Source: Cupriavidus oxalaticus (lineage in GTDB: Bacteria > Pseudomonadota > Gammaproteobacteria > Burkholderiales > Burkholderiaceae). Taken from it: 64,000 bases of DNA. The notes below the pieces were generated by a model. The model was not told the DNA's origin. It saw only the letters and a list, made by a program, of their open reading frames with translations, and made no database searches. Positions within the stretch are counted from its first letter, which is position 1, and the number at the start of each line of letters is the position of its first letter. Location of the stretch: NCBI RefSeq assembly GCF_004768545.1, contig NZ_CP038635.1:1364001-1428000 (forward strand). The letters run 5' to 3'. Both the position numbers and the translations under genes were made by a program. Shown here piece after piece: positions 26,822-37,268 of this stretch.

Positions 26822-28180
26822 ATGTCGAACGTGATTGAGAACCTCGGCAAGCTGGACCGCAAGGTGACCCTGGCCATCCCCAAGGCCGAAGTGGAGAAGG
26901 AAAAGCAGGAGCGCCTGGTTCGCCTGTCGAAGACCGTGAAGATGTCGGGCTTCCGTCCGGGCAAGGTGCCGATGAAGATGGTCGAGAAGCAGTACGGCCA
27001 GCAAGTCGAGTTCGAAGTGCGCTTCGACAAGGCCGCGCGCAAGTTCTTCGACATCACCAAGGAACAGGACGTCAAGGTTGCCGGCCAGCCCAAGTTCGAG
27101 GTCAAGACCGAAGGCGTGGGCGCTGACGAAGTCGCGTTCGATGCCACCTTCGAGGTGTACCCGGAAGTGAAGATCGGCGACCTGTCGGCCGCCGAAGTCA
27201 CCCGCACCGGCACCGAGATCACCGACGCCGAAGTCGACAAGACCGTCGACATCCTGCGCAAGCAGCGCGTGCACTACCACACCCGCGGCGAAGCCGGCGA
27301 GCATGGCGACGGCGGTGCCGACGTCACCGCCCAGAACGGCGACCGCGTGACGCTGGACTTCGTCGGCAAGATCGACGGTGAAGAGTTCGCCGGCGGCAAG
27401 GCCGAGGACTTCCCGTTCGTGCTGGGCGAAGGCCGCATGCTGCCCGAGTTCGAGCAGGCCACGCTGGGCCTGAAGGTCGGCGAGAGCAAGACCTTCCCGC
27501 TGGCGTTCCCGGAGGACTACCACGGCAAGGAAGTGGCCGGCAAGACCGCCGAGTTCACCGTGACGCTGAAGAAGATCGAGTGGGCCCACTTGCCGGAAGT
27601 CAACGAAGCCTTCGCCAAGTCGCTGGGCATCGCCGACGGCAGCGTCGAGAAGATGCGCGCCGACATCCGCGAGAACCTGGAGCGTGAAGTCAAGCGCCGT
27701 ACGCATTCGATGCTGAAGGACCAGGTCATGGAAGCGCTGCTGAAGGCGAGCGAGCTGGACGTGCCCAAGGCCCTGATCGAGCAGGACCAGGAGCGCCTGG
27801 TCGAGATGGCCCGCCGCGACCTGGAACAGCGTGGCATGCCCAATGCCAAGGACATGCCGATCCCGGCCGAGATGTTCGCGCAGCAGGCAGAGCGCCGCGT
27901 CAAGCTGGGCCTGATCCTGGCCGAGATCGTCAAGGCCAACGGCCTGGAAGCCAAGGCCGACCAGATCAAGGCCGAGATCGAGGACTTCGCCAAGAGCTAC
28001 GAAGACCCGAAGGAAGTGATGCGCTGGTACTACGGCGACCAGCAACGCCTGGCTGAAATGGAAGCCTACGTGCTCGAAAACAACGTGGTAAATTTCGTGT
28101 GCGACAAGGCCAAGGTCACCGACAAGAAGGTGTCCTTCGAGGAACTCACCGCCGAAGGCAACCAGCAGCAAGCTGCCTGA
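26822..28180 (+). CDS. tig: trigger factor
   Basis: Ribosome-associated chaperone and prolyl isomerase that receives nascent chains at the exit tunnel. The protein is 452 residues, a little longer than in E. coli. The ribosome-binding domain (about 1-145) has the signature [19 protein letters not shown]. The FKBP-type PPIase domain is about 160-255 ([20 protein letters not shown] through the [21 protein letters not shown] segment). The C-terminal substrate-binding helices follow to a glutamine-rich end. It is the first gene of the quality-control block tig-clpP-clpX-lon. Confidence 0.97.
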   Translation: MSNVIENLGKLDRKVTLAIPKAEVEKEKQERLVRLSKTVKMSGFRPGKVPMKMVEKQYGQQVEFEVRFDKAARKFFDITKEQDVKVAGQPKFEVKTEGVGADEVAFDATFEVYPEVKIGDLSAAEVTRTGTEITDAEVDKTVDILRKQRVHYHTRGEAGEHGDGGADVTAQNGDRVTLDFVGKIDGEEFAGGKAEDFPFVLGEGRMLPEFEQATLGLKVGESKTFPLAFPEDYHGKEVAGKTAEFTVTLKKIEWAHLPEVNEAFAKSLGIADGSVEKMRADIRENLEREVKRRTHSMLKDQVMEALLKASELDVPKALIEQDQERLVEMARRDLEQRGMPNAKDMPIPAEMFAQQAERRVKLGLILAEIVKANGLEAKADQIKAEIEDFAKSYEDPKEVMRWYYGDQQRLAEMEAYVLENNVVNFVCDKAKVTDKKVSFEELTAEGNQQQAA

Positions 28181-28199
28181 GGTCGGGGATAACCCGCAA

Positions 28200-28245
28200 G
28201 CCCGCTTTCTTCCGCGCCCCGGCGCGGAGGCAAGCGAAAGCGGGC
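28200..28245 (+). other. two-tier hairpin in the tig-clpP gap
   Basis: An outer 10-bp stem, GCCCGCTTTC (28200-28209) with GAAAGCGGGC (28236-28245), encloses an inner 8-bp stem, TCCGCGCC (28211-28218) with GGCGCGGA (28221-28228). There is no T-tract. It fits an mRNA processing or stability element rather than a terminator. Confidence 0.6.
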
Positions 28246-28300
28246 CAGTGTCCCGAGTGACTGATCGCCTTGCGATCCGATGAATCCATGGAGAACCTGC

Positions 28301-28951
28301 ATGACCCGCAATGATTTGCTTGACCGTCTCGCCACCACGCAGGCTTCGGCACTGGAAACCCAGGGCCTGGGGCTGGTGCCGATGGTCGTCGAGCAGTCCG
28401 GCCGGGGCGAGCGCGCCTATGACATCTATTCGCGCCTGCTGAAGGAGCGTGTGGTGTTCATGGTGGGCGAGGTCAACGACCAGACCGCCAACCTGGTGGT
28501 GGCACAGCTGCTGTTCCTGGAGAGCGAGAACCCCGACAAGGACGTGTCGCTCTACATCAACTCGCCGGGCGGTTCCGTCTCGGCGGGGCTGGCGATCTAC
28601 GACACCATGCAGTTCATCAAGCCGGACGTGTCCACGCTGTGCATGGGCATGGCGGCGAGCATGGGCGCCTTCCTGCTGGCGGCCGGCGCCAAGGGCAAGC
28701 GTTTCGCGCTGCCCAACTCGCGCATCATGATCCACCAGCCGCTGGGCGGCGCGCGCGGCCAGGCCTCGGATATCGAGATCCAGGCGCGCGAGATCCTGTA
28801 CCTGCGCGAGCGGCTGAACAGCATCCTGTCGGAAGTGACCGGCCAGCCGGTCGAGAAGATTGCACGCGATACCGATCGCGACAACTTCATGAGCGGCGAC
28901 CAGGCGGTGGACTACGGCCTGGTGGACAAGGTCATCGCCCGCCGCGGCTGA
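28301..28951 (+). CDS. clpP: ATP-dependent Clp protease proteolytic subunit
   Basis: Serine protease that forms a double heptameric ring and degrades proteins fed by ClpX or ClpA. It has 216 residues from ATG 28301; an upstream in-frame ATG at 28280 has no better context, and GGAG at 28289-28292 fits the chosen start. The catalytic triad is Ser120 ([10 protein letters not shown]), His145 (IMIHQPLGG) and Asp194 (DRDNFMS). [18 protein letters not shown] is the family signature. It precedes clpX with an intervening terminator. Confidence 0.97.
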   Translation: MTRNDLLDRLATTQASALETQGLGLVPMVVEQSGRGERAYDIYSRLLKERVVFMVGEVNDQTANLVVAQLLFLESENPDKDVSLYINSPGGSVSAGLAIYDTMQFIKPDVSTLCMGMAASMGAFLLAAGAKGKRFALPNSRIMIHQPLGGARGQASDIEIQAREILYLRERLNSILSEVTGQPVEKIARDTDRDNFMSGDQAVDYGLVDKVIARRG

Positions 28952-29070
28952 TGCCACGGGCCGCCGGCGGCGCAATCCGCAACGGCGGCTATGCCAGCCT
29001 GCCGGGAAACCCGCATTGCGCGGAACGTCCTGGCGCGGCAGCATTGCCCAAATGGCGAAGGCTACACCGG

Positions 29071-29095
29071 AACGAGGCCTTGTGCCTCGTTTTTT
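29071..29095 (+). terminator. intrinsic terminator after clpP
   Basis: AACGAGGC and GCCTCGTT form an 8-bp stem with a CTTGT loop, followed by a T-run. It separates clpP from clpX, so clpX needs its own promoter or read-through. A -10-like TATGAT lies at 29148-29153. Confidence 0.85.
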
Positions 29096-29222
29096 GCTTT
29101 TGCCCCACAGCTGGGGGAGAGCGCCGGTGAGGCCAATTGTTTTGGCGTATGATGCGTTTAAAGCGTATTGCCGGGGAGCCTTTCGCCCCGCGATGTGCGC
29201 AATGCAAAAGTGACTGATTCCT

Positions 29223-30500
<1,278 letters not shown>

Positions 30501-30556
30501 CGCGAGGGCTGCCAACGGTGGTAAGTGTTTGGAACCACACCGGCAGCCAGGCGAGA

Positions 30557-30589
30557 AAGCCGTTCGCGTAGAAGCGAGCGGCTTTTTTT
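30557..30589 (+). terminator. intrinsic terminator after clpX
   Basis: AAGCCGTTCGC and GCGAGCGGCTT form an 11-bp stem (one G-T pair) with a 6-nt loop, followed by a seven-T run. Confidence 0.88.
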
Positions 30590-30697
30590 GTTTATTTCCA
30601 CCGACGAGAAGGAGGAAACGCGGGTATGCTGTTTCAGAGGGGCCTGCAAGTGCAGGGAGCGGCATCTCCCTGCCTTGGTGAATCGATTGGCATGTAT

Positions 30698-30725
30698 CTT
30701 GTAATCGAATCAGGCGGCCCAATTT
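30698..30725 (+). promoter_or_regulatory. heat-shock (sigma-32 type) promoter candidate for lon
   Basis: CTTGTAA (30698-30704) and CCCAATTT (30718-30725) match the sigma-32 consensus CTTGAAA ... CCCCATnT with a 13-bp spacer. The predicted start would be near 30733, leaving a leader of about 23 nt before the lon ATG. Confidence 0.6.
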
Positions 30726-30755
30726 ACGCCTTAAATGACTGACTTGGGGAAAATG

Positions 30756-33167
30756 ATGTCCGGAACACAACTCCTCCCGGCCGAGCCGATTCGCCTCCCG
30801 TTGTTGCCGCTGCGCGACGTGGTGGTGTTTCCGCACATGGTGATCCCGCTGTTCGTGGGACGCCCGAAGTCCATCAAGGCGCTTGAGACTGCGATGGAGG
30901 CGGGCAAGAGCATCATGCTCGTAGCCCAGAAGACGGCGGCCAAGGACGAGCCGACCGCCGACGACCTGTATGAGGTCGGCTGCATCGCGAATATCCTGCA
31001 AATGCTGAAGCTGCCCGACGGTACCGTGAAGGTGCTGGTCGAAGGCACGCAGCGTGCCAATATCCGCGAGGTGAGCGAGGACGAATCGCACTTCATGTGC
31101 GAAGCCGTGCCCGTGCCGCCCGCACCTGGCGAAAGCGCCGAGACCGAGGCCCTGCGCCGCGCGATCGTGTCGCAGTTCGACCAGTACGTGAAGCTCAACA
31201 AGAAGATTCCGCCGGAGATCCTGACCTCGCTGTCGGGCATCGACGAGGCAGGGCGCCTGGCTGACACCATCGCCGCGCACCTGCCGATCAAGCTCGAGCA
31301 GAAGCAGAAGATCCTGGAGATGGTCAATGTGACCGAGCGCCTGGAAAGCCTGCTGTCGCAGCTCGAGGGCGAGATCGACATCCTGCAGGTTGAAAAGCGC
31401 ATCCGTGGCCGCGTCAAGCGCCAGATGGAGAAGAGCCAGCGCGAGTACTACCTGAACGAGCAGGTCAAGGCCATCCAGAAGGAACTGGGCGAGGGCGAAG
31501 AAGGCGCCGACCTGGAAGAGCTCGACAAGCGCATCAAGGCTGCGCGCATGCCGAAGGAAGCCAAGAAGAAGGCCGACGCCGAATTCAAGAAGCTCAAGCT
31601 GATGTCGCCGATGTCGGCCGAAGCCACCGTCGTGCGCAACTACATCGACACGCTGGTGAACCTGCCGTGGCGCAAGAAGAGCAAGGTCAACAACGACCTG
31701 GCCAACGCCGAGCGCGTGCTGGATGAAGACCACTACGGCCTGGAGAAGGTCAAGGAACGCATTCTCGAGTACCTCGCGGTGCAACAGCGCGTGGACAAGG
31801 TGAAGGCGCCGATCCTGTGCCTGGTCGGGCCTCCCGGCGTGGGCAAGACCTCGCTCGGCCAGTCGGTGGCGCGCGCGACGAACCGCAAGTTCGTGCGCAT
31901 GGCACTGGGTGGCGTGCGTGACGAGGCCGAGATCCGCGGCCACCGCCGTACCTACATCGGTTCGATGCCGGGCAAGATCCTGCAGAGCCTGTCCAAGGTC
32001 GGCGTGCGCAATCCGCTCTTCCTGCTCGATGAAATCGACAAGATGGGCATGGACTTCCGCGGCGATCCGTCGTCGGCGCTGCTCGAGGTGCTGGACCCGG
32101 AACAGAACCACACGTTCCAGGACCACTACATCGAGGTGGACTTCGACCTGTCCGACGTGATGTTCGTGGCGACGTCGAACTCGCTGAACATCCCGCCGCC
32201 GCTGCTCGACCGGATGGAAGTGATCCGCCTGTCGGGTTACACGGAGGAAGAAAAGCTCAACATCGCCACACGTTACCTGCTGCCGAAGCAGATCAAGAAC
32301 AATGGTCTGAAGGTTGGCGAGATCGAGGTGACCGATGCTGCGATCCGCGACATCATCCGCTACTACACGCGCGAAGCTGGTGTCCGTTCGCTTGAGCGCG
32401 AGGTGTCCAAGATCGCCCGCAAGGCGGTCAAGCTCCTGCTGCTGAAGAAGGAGTCCGGCACGATCAAGGTCGATTCGGAGAACCTCGACAAGTTCCTCGG
32501 CGTGCGCAAGTACGACTTCGGCCTGGCCGGCAAGGAAAACCAGGTCGGCCAGGTGACCGGTCTGGCGTGGACGGAAGTGGGTGGCGACCTGCTGACCATC
32601 GAAGCCGCGATCATGCCGGGCAAGGGCAACATCACCCGCACCGGTTCGCTGGGCGACGTCATGAAGGAATCGGTCGAGGCCGCGCGTTCGGTGGTGCGTT
32701 CGCGGGCACGCCGCCTGGGTATCACGGATGAGATGTTCGAGAAGCGCGACATCCACATCCACGTACCCGAAGGCGCCACGCCCAAGGACGGCCCGTCGGC
32801 AGGCGGTGCCATGACCACGGCGCTGGTGTCGGTGCTGACCGGCATCCCGGTGCGCGCGGATGTCGCCATGACCGGCGAGATCACGCTGCGCGGCGAGGTG
32901 CTGCCGATCGGTGGCCTCAAGGAGAAGCTGCTGGCGGCCCACCGTGGCGGCATCAAGCTGGTTCTGATCCCGGAGGAAAACGTCAAGGATCTGGCCGAGA
33001 TCCCCGACAACGTGAAGAACGCCATCGAGATCGTGCCTGTGCGCTGGATCGACAAGGTGCTGGAACTGGCGCTCGAGCGCAAGCCCGAGCCGTTGCCGGA
33101 AGAAGATGCCAAGCCCGCTGACGTGGCGGACAAGGCCACGGCCAAGGTGGAGCGTCTGCACCACTGA
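30756..33167 (+). CDS. lon: ATP-dependent protease La
   Basis: Hexameric AAA+ serine protease that removes misfolded and regulatory proteins. It has 803 residues from the ATG at 30756, preferred over 30735 and 30753 because GGGGA (30746-30750) is correctly spaced and because it puts the catalytic serine at 681, close to the E. coli position. The N-terminal LON domain ([23 protein letters not shown]) is followed by a coiled-coil linker. The AAA+ domain has Walker [10 protein letters not shown] and Walker [10 protein letters not shown]. The protease domain has the Ser-Lys dyad, Ser681 in [10 protein letters not shown] and a Lys in [14 protein letters not shown]. An alanine/lysine-rich tail ends the protein. 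Confidence 0.97.
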   Translation: MSGTQLLPAEPIRLPLLPLRDVVVFPHMVIPLFVGRPKSIKALETAMEAGKSIMLVAQKTAAKDEPTADDLYEVGCIANILQMLKLPDGTVKVLVEGTQRANIREVSEDESHFMCEAVPVPPAPGESAETEALRRAIVSQFDQYVKLNKKIPPEILTSLSGIDEAGRLADTIAAHLPIKLEQKQKILEMVNVTERLESLLSQLEGEIDILQVEKRIRGRVKRQMEKSQREYYLNEQVKAIQKELGEGEEGADLEELDKRIKAARMPKEAKKKADAEFKKLKLMSPMSAEATVVRNYIDTLVNLPWRKKSKVNNDLANAERVLDEDHYGLEKVKERILEYLAVQQRVDKVKAPILCLVGPPGVGKTSLGQSVARATNRKFVRMALGGVRDEAEIRGHRRTYIGSMPGKILQSLSKVGVRNPLFLLDEIDKMGMDFRGDPSSALLEVLDPEQNHTFQDHYIEVDFDLSDVMFVATSNSLNIPPPLLDRMEVIRLSGYTEEEKLNIATRYLLPKQIKNNGLKVGEIEVTDAAIRDIIRYYTREAGVRSLEREVSKIARKAVKLLLLKKESGTIKVDSENLDKFLGVRKYDFGLAGKENQVGQVTGLAWTEVGGDLLTIEAAIMPGKGNITRTGSLGDVMKESVEAARSVVRSRARRLGITDEMFEKRDIHIHVPEGATPKDGPSAGGAMTTALVSVLTGIPVRADVAMTGEITLRGEVLPIGGLKEKLLAAHRGGIKLVLIPEENVKDLAEIPDNVKNAIEIVPVRWIDKVLELALERKPEPLPEEDAKPADVADKATAKVERLHH

Positions 33168-33183
33168 TTGGCTGCGTGAAATG

Positions 33184-33220
33184 AACGCCGCGGGGCAGCG
33201 ATGCCCGGCGGCGTTTTTTT
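33184..33220 (+). terminator. intrinsic terminator after lon
   Basis: AACGCCG ... CGGCGTT closes a hairpin whose inner part pairs GGGC with GCCC, followed by a seven-T run. Confidence 0.85.
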
Positions 33221-33232
33221 ATGCGCACGGCC

Positions 33233-33262
33233 TTGGCAAACTGAAATCTCCTGTATTACACT
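33233..33262 (+). promoter_or_regulatory. promoter of the tRNA-Val-tRNA-Asp unit
   Basis: TTGGCA (33233-33238) and TACACT (33257-33262) with an 18-bp spacer precede a GC-rich discriminator (TGCGCCC), as in stringently controlled stable-RNA promoters. The first tRNA begins about 85 bp downstream. Confidence 0.6.
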
Positions 33263-33348
33263 TGCGCCCTCGCAACGCAAACCACGGCAGCTGCCGCGAG
33301 GTGCGAAGCGAAAGCAACCTGCAGGCAGCTTGCCTGCGATGGTCGAAC

Positions 33349-33424
33349 GGGTGCTTAGCTCAGCTGGTAGAGCGGCGCCCTTACAAGGCGTAGGTCGGGG
33401 GTTCGAGCCCCTCAGCACCCACCA
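33349..33424 (+). tRNA. tRNA-Val (anticodon UAC)
   Basis: A complete 76-nt tRNA with acceptor GGGTGCT/AGCACCC, D-arm with GCTCAGCTGGTAGAGC, anticodon loop CTTACAA (anticodon TAC), T-arm GGGGGTTCGAGCCCCT, and encoded CCA. It is first of two tRNA genes lying between lon and ppiD. Confidence 0.96.
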
Positions 33425-33474
33425 CGTTCCCCATCGCAAGTGCGGTACATATGCGGCAGGAAGCAACCGACAAA

Positions 33475-33551
33475 GGAGTGGTAGTTCAGTCGGTTAGAAT
33501 ACCGGCCTGTCACGCCGGGGGTCGCGGGTTCGAGTCCCGTCCACTCCGCCA
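33475..33551 (+). tRNA. tRNA-Asp (anticodon GUC)
   Basis: A complete 77-nt tRNA with acceptor GGAGTGG/CCACTCC, anticodon loop CTGTCAC (anticodon GTC), T-arm CGCGGGTTCGAGTCCCG and encoded CCA. It lies 50 bp after tRNA-Val and is followed by a terminator. Its 3' 21 nt plus terminator are repeated 149 bp downstream. Confidence 0.96.
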
Positions 33552-33560
33552 GTTTTATGA

Positions 33561-33586
33561 AACGCCCGCTTTAGCGGGCGTTTTTC
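33561..33586 (+). terminator. intrinsic terminator after tRNA-Asp
   Basis: AACGCCCGCT, a short loop and GCGGGCGTT with a T-run form a strong terminator 10 bp after the tRNA. Confidence 0.88.
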
Positions 33587-33679
33587 ATTTTTGCGGAGTA
33601 GAGGAAGCCGCCTGCGCGGCTTCCGGCGGGAGTCGAAGGGCTGCGCTTGCAAGCGCAGCCGCGGCCCGCGGGACGTGGG

Positions 33680-33735
33680 CGAGTCCCGTCCACTCCGCCA
33701 GTTTTATGAAGCGCCCGCTTTTGCGGGCGTTTTTC
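33680..33735 (+). repeat. second copy of the tRNA-Asp 3' end plus terminator
   Basis: These 56 bp repeat 33531-33586 with only two or three mismatches: the T-arm 3' half, acceptor 3' strand, CCA, the short spacer AGTTTTATGAA and the terminator hairpin. The rest of a tRNA is missing. The DNA between the copies (33587-33679) holds two perfect hairpin-forming sequences: GGAAGCCGC/GCGGCTTCC (33603-33624) and a 22-bp perfect palindrome (33639-33660) centred on TTGCAA. Confidence 0.85.
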
Positions 33736-33839
33736 CTTTCTGCGCCATGTTTCGCGCCCTCCACAAAAGGTCCGCCCCCACCGGCTCCTGCTAGAATCGC
33801 GAAGTTTGTCTTTCGTGCCAATCCACTACCCGAATCCGC

Positions 33840-35771
33840 ATGCTTGATTTCGTACGCAACAACCGGCGCCTGATGCTCTTGCTGCTGCTGGTGCTTGTTT
33901 TCCCGTCGTTCGTGTTCTTCGGCGTGGAGAGCTACTCGCGCTTCATGGACAGCTCGCACGATGCGGCCAAGGTCGAGGGCCGGGCCATCAGCGTGCAGGA
34001 AGTCGACAACGTCGTGCGTGACCAGAGCGAGCGTGCGCGCCAGATCCTCGGCAACAACTACGATCCGCGCCAGTTCGAAGGCCCGGAGGCGCGCAAGGCG
34101 GTACTGGACCAGCTGATCCTGCAGCGCGTCATGGCCAATACCGTGGCGCGCGAGCACCTGACCGTGTCGGATGCCAAGCTGCTCGAGGAAATCAGCAACC
34201 TGCCGGCGATCGCGCAGCTGCCGCGCAAGGCGGACGGCAAGATCGACGACAAGGCCTATCTGCAGCTGCTGCAGTCGCAGGGCATGACGCCCGAGCAGTT
34301 CGATGACCGCATGCGCTTCGAGTTGGCGACGCAGCAACTGGGCGCCTCGGTGGCCGCCACGGCATTCATGCCCAAGTCGCTGCTCGAGCGCCTGATCGCC
34401 GTGCGCGACCAGCAGCGCGATGTGCAGGCACTGGTGTTCAAGCCGGCCAGCTACACCGCCAAGGTGCAGCCCGATGCCGCCGCGCTGAAGGCTTACTATG
34501 ACAGCCACCAGTCGGCGTTCTCGGTGCCGGAGCAGGCCAAGGTCGAATATCTGGTGCTGTCGGGCGAAGCCCTTGCTGCCGCGCAGGCGGTCACGCCGGA
34601 AGAGCTGAAGTCCTACTACGAAAGCAATATCGCGCGCTTCCGTACCGATGAGCAGCGCCGTGCCAGCCATATCCTGATCGTCGCGCCGAAGGATGCACCG
34701 GCTGGCGAACGCCAGGCCGCCAAGGACAAGGCGACCAAGCTGCTGGAAGAGCTGCGCAAGCATCCCGAGACCTTTGCCGATGTGGCGAAGAAGCGGTCGC
34801 AGGATCCGGGCTCGGCCGAGAAGGGCGGCGACCTCGGCTTCATGGGCCGGGGCGCGCTGGTCAAGCCGTTCGAGGAGGCGATGTACGCGCTCAAGGATGG
34901 CCAGATCAGCGACGTGGTCGAGACCGACTACGGTTTCCACATCATCAAGCTGACCGGCATCAAGGCGTCGGAAACCAGGCCGCTTGAAGCCGTGCGCACC
35001 GAACTGGAAGCCGAGCTGCGCAAACAGCTGGCCGACAAGAAGTTCGCCGAGCAGGCCGACGCCTTCGGCAACATGGTGTACGAACAGGCTGACAGCCTGA
35101 AGCCGGCCGCCGACAAATTCAAGCTGACGATCCAGACCGCCGACAACGTGACGCGCAAGCCGAACCCGGCCCAGGGCGCGCAGAACCCGCTCAACAACGA
35201 AAAGGTGCTGAAGGCACTGTTCAGCGAAGAGTCGGTCCAGAAGAAGCGCAATACCGAAGCCGTCCAGGTCGCGCCGAATACGCTGGTCGCGGCCCGCATC
35301 GTCGACTATCGTCCGGCCACCGTGCGCAAGTTCGAGGAAGTGGAAGCCAAGGTGCGCGAAGGCTATATCGCCCAGCAGGCTGCGGAACTGGCCCGCAAGG
35401 ATGGCGAGGCGCGCCTCGAGGCGCTGAAGAAGGCCGACAGCGCCGACGGCTTCGGCGCGGTGCAGACCGTGTCGCGCGCCAAGGCCGATGGCGTGCCGCC
35501 GAAGGCGGTCGAGGCAGTGATGCGGGCCGATGCCACCAAGCTGCCCGCGGTAGTTGGCGTTGACCTGGGCGCCGATGGCTATGCCGTCTATCGCATCTCC
35601 AAGGTCAGCCAGCCGGCGCAAGCCAACCCGGCGCAACGCCAGGCCGAAGCGCAGCAACTGTCGCAACTCGCCGGCCAGGCTGACCTGCAGGCCTTCTATG
35701 AAAGCCTGAAGGCGCGCTCCAAGGTCAAGCTGTTGACGCCGGCGGACAAGCAGGCGCAGAACGCCGAGTAA
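33840..35771 (+). CDS. ppiD: periplasmic membrane-anchored chaperone/prolyl isomerase PpiD (SurA N-domain protein)
   Basis: Inner-membrane-anchored periplasmic folding factor at the Sec translocon, 643 residues. One N-terminal TM segment ([19 protein letters not shown], about 11-29) anchors a SurA-like N-terminal domain (about 35-200). A parvulin domain lies at about 265-375 (RRASHILIVAPKDAP, DPGSAEKGGDLGFMGRG, VETDYGFHIIKL), and a C-terminal helical domain follows. Parvulin catalytic residues appear more complete than in E. coli PpiD, so isomerase activity is possible. In E. coli ppiD follows lon and hupB; here two tRNA genes stand where hupB would be. Confidence 0.92.
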   Translation: MLDFVRNNRRLMLLLLLVLVFPSFVFFGVESYSRFMDSSHDAAKVEGRAISVQEVDNVVRDQSERARQILGNNYDPRQFEGPEARKAVLDQLILQRVMANTVAREHLTVSDAKLLEEISNLPAIAQLPRKADGKIDDKAYLQLLQSQGMTPEQFDDRMRFELATQQLGASVAATAFMPKSLLERLIAVRDQQRDVQALVFKPASYTAKVQPDAAALKAYYDSHQSAFSVPEQAKVEYLVLSGEALAAAQAVTPEELKSYYESNIARFRTDEQRRASHILIVAPKDAPAGERQAAKDKATKLLEELRKHPETFADVAKKRSQDPGSAEKGGDLGFMGRGALVKPFEEAMYALKDGQISDVVETDYGFHIIKLTGIKASETRPLEAVRTELEAELRKQLADKKFAEQADAFGNMVYEQADSLKPAADKFKLTIQTADNVTRKPNPAQGAQNPLNNEKVLKALFSEESVQKKRNTEAVQVAPNTLVAARIVDYRPATVRKFEEVEAKVREGYIAQQAAELARKDGEARLEALKKADSADGFGAVQTVSRAKADGVPPKAVEAVMRADATKLPAVVGVDLGADGYAVYRISKVSQPAQANPAQRQAEAQQLSQLAGQADLQAFYESLKARSKVKLLTPADKQAQNAE

Positions 35772-35812
35772 GGCCGGTAAGGCTGGCACGCGCCACGCCG
35801 CGCGCCGCAAGC

Positions 35813-35845
35813 AAAAAACCCCTGCCATGGAGGCAGGGGTTTTTT
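35813..35845. terminator. bidirectional terminator between ppiD and tesA
   Basis: A-run plus CCCCTGCC, loop ATGGA, GGCAGGGG plus T-run form a symmetric 14-bp stem that should end the convergent transcripts of ppiD and tesA. Confidence 0.93.
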
Positions 35846-35889
35846 GTTGCTGGAAGCTTCGCCGTGATCGTCTCTTATCTCTTAATCGT

Positions 35890-36567
35890 CTACCTGTCAG
35901 CGTTACGCTTGAGCATCGGCTTGAGCTGCGGCCACACCGTCTCCAGCAGTGCCGGCTGCGCCTCGGCGGTGGGGTGGATGCGGTCCGGCTGGAACCAATC
36001 CTGCCTGGCCATCACCTTGTCGAGGAAGAACGGCACCAGCCGCACCTTGTATTCGCCGGCCAGCTTCGGATACAGCGAGAAGAACTTTTCGGTGTAGTCC
36101 TGGCCATAGTTGGGGGGGATGCGCATGCCGACCAGCAGCACCCCGGCGCCGGCCTTCTGCGCGCTGCTGACGATCTGGCGCAGGTTGGACTCCGTGGTCT
36201 GCAGCGGCAGGCCGCGCAGGGCGTCGTTGGCACCCAGCTCCACCACCACGATGGCCGGCTTGTGCCGCGACAACAGGTCCGGCAAGCGAGTCTTGCCGCC
36301 GATGGTGGTCTCGCCGCTGATGCTGGCATTGACGACGTTATAATCGAAGCGCTCTTGCCTGAGCCGGTCTTGCAGCAGCGTGACCCAGCCGGTGCCGCGC
36401 GTGATGCCGTATTCGGCGGACAGGCTGTCGCCCAGCACCAGCAACGCAGGCGCTGCGGCCTGTGCGGGCTGCATCCCGCCCAACATCGTCAGCGTCGCCG
36501 CGGCTGCCAGCAGCAGCCTGCGCCTTTTGTGCCGGATTTCTCCGATCACTCGGATCACTTTATCCAT
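35890..36567 (-). CDS. tesA: arylesterase / acyl-CoA thioesterase I
   Basis: Periplasmic SGNH-hydrolase with esterase, thioesterase and lysophospholipase activity. It has 225 residues from the ATG at 36567. Residues about 1-37 form a signal peptide (basic RHKRRR, then LLLAAAATLTMLGG, cleavage near AQAA). SGNH blocks: LLVLGDSLSAEYG with catalytic Ser (block I), the conserved Gly in NASISGETT (II), ELGANDALRG with Asn (III) and DRIHPTAEAQ with catalytic Asp and His (V). Its ATG overlaps the ATG of the divergent ABC ATPase gene (CATG at 36565-36568). An alternative start at 36579 (MEED) would overlap more. Confidence 0.92.
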   Translation of the reverse strand: MDKVIRVIGEIRHKRRRLLLAAAATLTMLGGMQPAQAAAPALLVLGDSLSAEYGITRGTGWVTLLQDRLRQERFDYNVVNASISGETTIGGKTRLPDLLSRHKPAIVVVELGANDALRGLPLQTTESNLRQIVSSAQKAGAGVLLVGMRIPPNYGQDYTEKFFSLYPKLAGEYKVRLVPFFLDKVMARQDWFQPDRIHPTAEAQPALLETVWPQLKPMLKRNADR

Positions 36568-37264
36568 GTCCTCTTCCATTCTTGCCGTCGAGTCCCTTGG
36601 AAAGACCGTAGCCGACACGACAGGTTCGCTGACGATTTTGCACGAGGTGTCGTTTTCCGTCACGCCGGGTGAAACGCTGGCCATCGTGGGCGCGTCCGGC
36701 TCGGGCAAGTCGACGCTGCTGGGACTGCTGGCCGGGCTGGACCTGCCCAGCGCGGGCACGGTGCGCCTGCATGGGCAGGACCTGTATGCACTGGACGAGG
36801 ACCAGCGCGCAGCGCTGCGCGGCCGGCATGTCGGCTTTGTGTTCCAGTCGTTCCAGCTGGTGGGGCACCTGACCGCGCTGGAAAACGTGATGCTGCCGCT
36901 GGAATTGCGCGGTGAAACGTCGCAGGTGCGCGAGCGCGCGGTGGACATGCTGCAACGCGTCGGCCTGGGAGCGCGCCTGAGCCACTATCCGCGCACGTTG
37001 TCGGGCGGCGAGCAGCAGCGCGTGGCGCTGGCACGCGCGTTCGTCGCGCGTCCCGACATCCTGTTTGCCGACGAACCCACCGGCAGCCTCGACACGGCCA
37101 CCGGCGAGGCGGTGATCGCGCTGATGTTCGCGCTCAACCGCGACGCCGGCTCGACGCTGGTGCTGGTCACGCATGACCGCTCGGTGGCGGCACGCTGTGG
37201 GCGCATCCTGACCATCGACGCCGGCCGTGTGGCCAGCGACGAATGGATGGGCGCTGAGGTCTGA
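36566..37264 (+). CDS. ybbA: ABC transporter ATP-binding protein, YbbA (LolD/MacB-like) family
   Basis: A 232-residue ABC ATPase. Walker A is GASGSGKST, the Q-loop is in FVFQSFQLVGHLT, the signature is LSGGEQQRVALARAF, and Walker B is DILFADEPTGSLD with the H-loop His in LVTHD. The family energises extraction or export at the inner membrane with a MacB/FtsX-type permease; in E. coli YbbA pairs with YbbP and is divergent from tesA, as here. No permease gene follows: pgi lies on the other strand 5 bp downstream. The partner must be encoded elsewhere or is lost. Confidence 0.88.
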   Translation: MSSSILAVESLGKTVADTTGSLTILHEVSFSVTPGETLAIVGASGSGKSTLLGLLAGLDLPSAGTVRLHGQDLYALDEDQRAALRGRHVGFVFQSFQLVGHLTALENVMLPLELRGETSQVRERAVDMLQRVGLGARLSHYPRTLSGGEQQRVALARAFVARPDILFADEPTGSLDTATGEAVIALMFALNRDAGSTLVLVTHDRSVAARCGRILTIDAGRVASDEWMGAEV

Positions 37265-37268
37265 CGCG

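Noticed and set aside
33680..33700. Second tRNA-Asp gene
   Set aside because: Only the 3' T-arm half and acceptor strand are present; D-arm and anticodon arm are missing.
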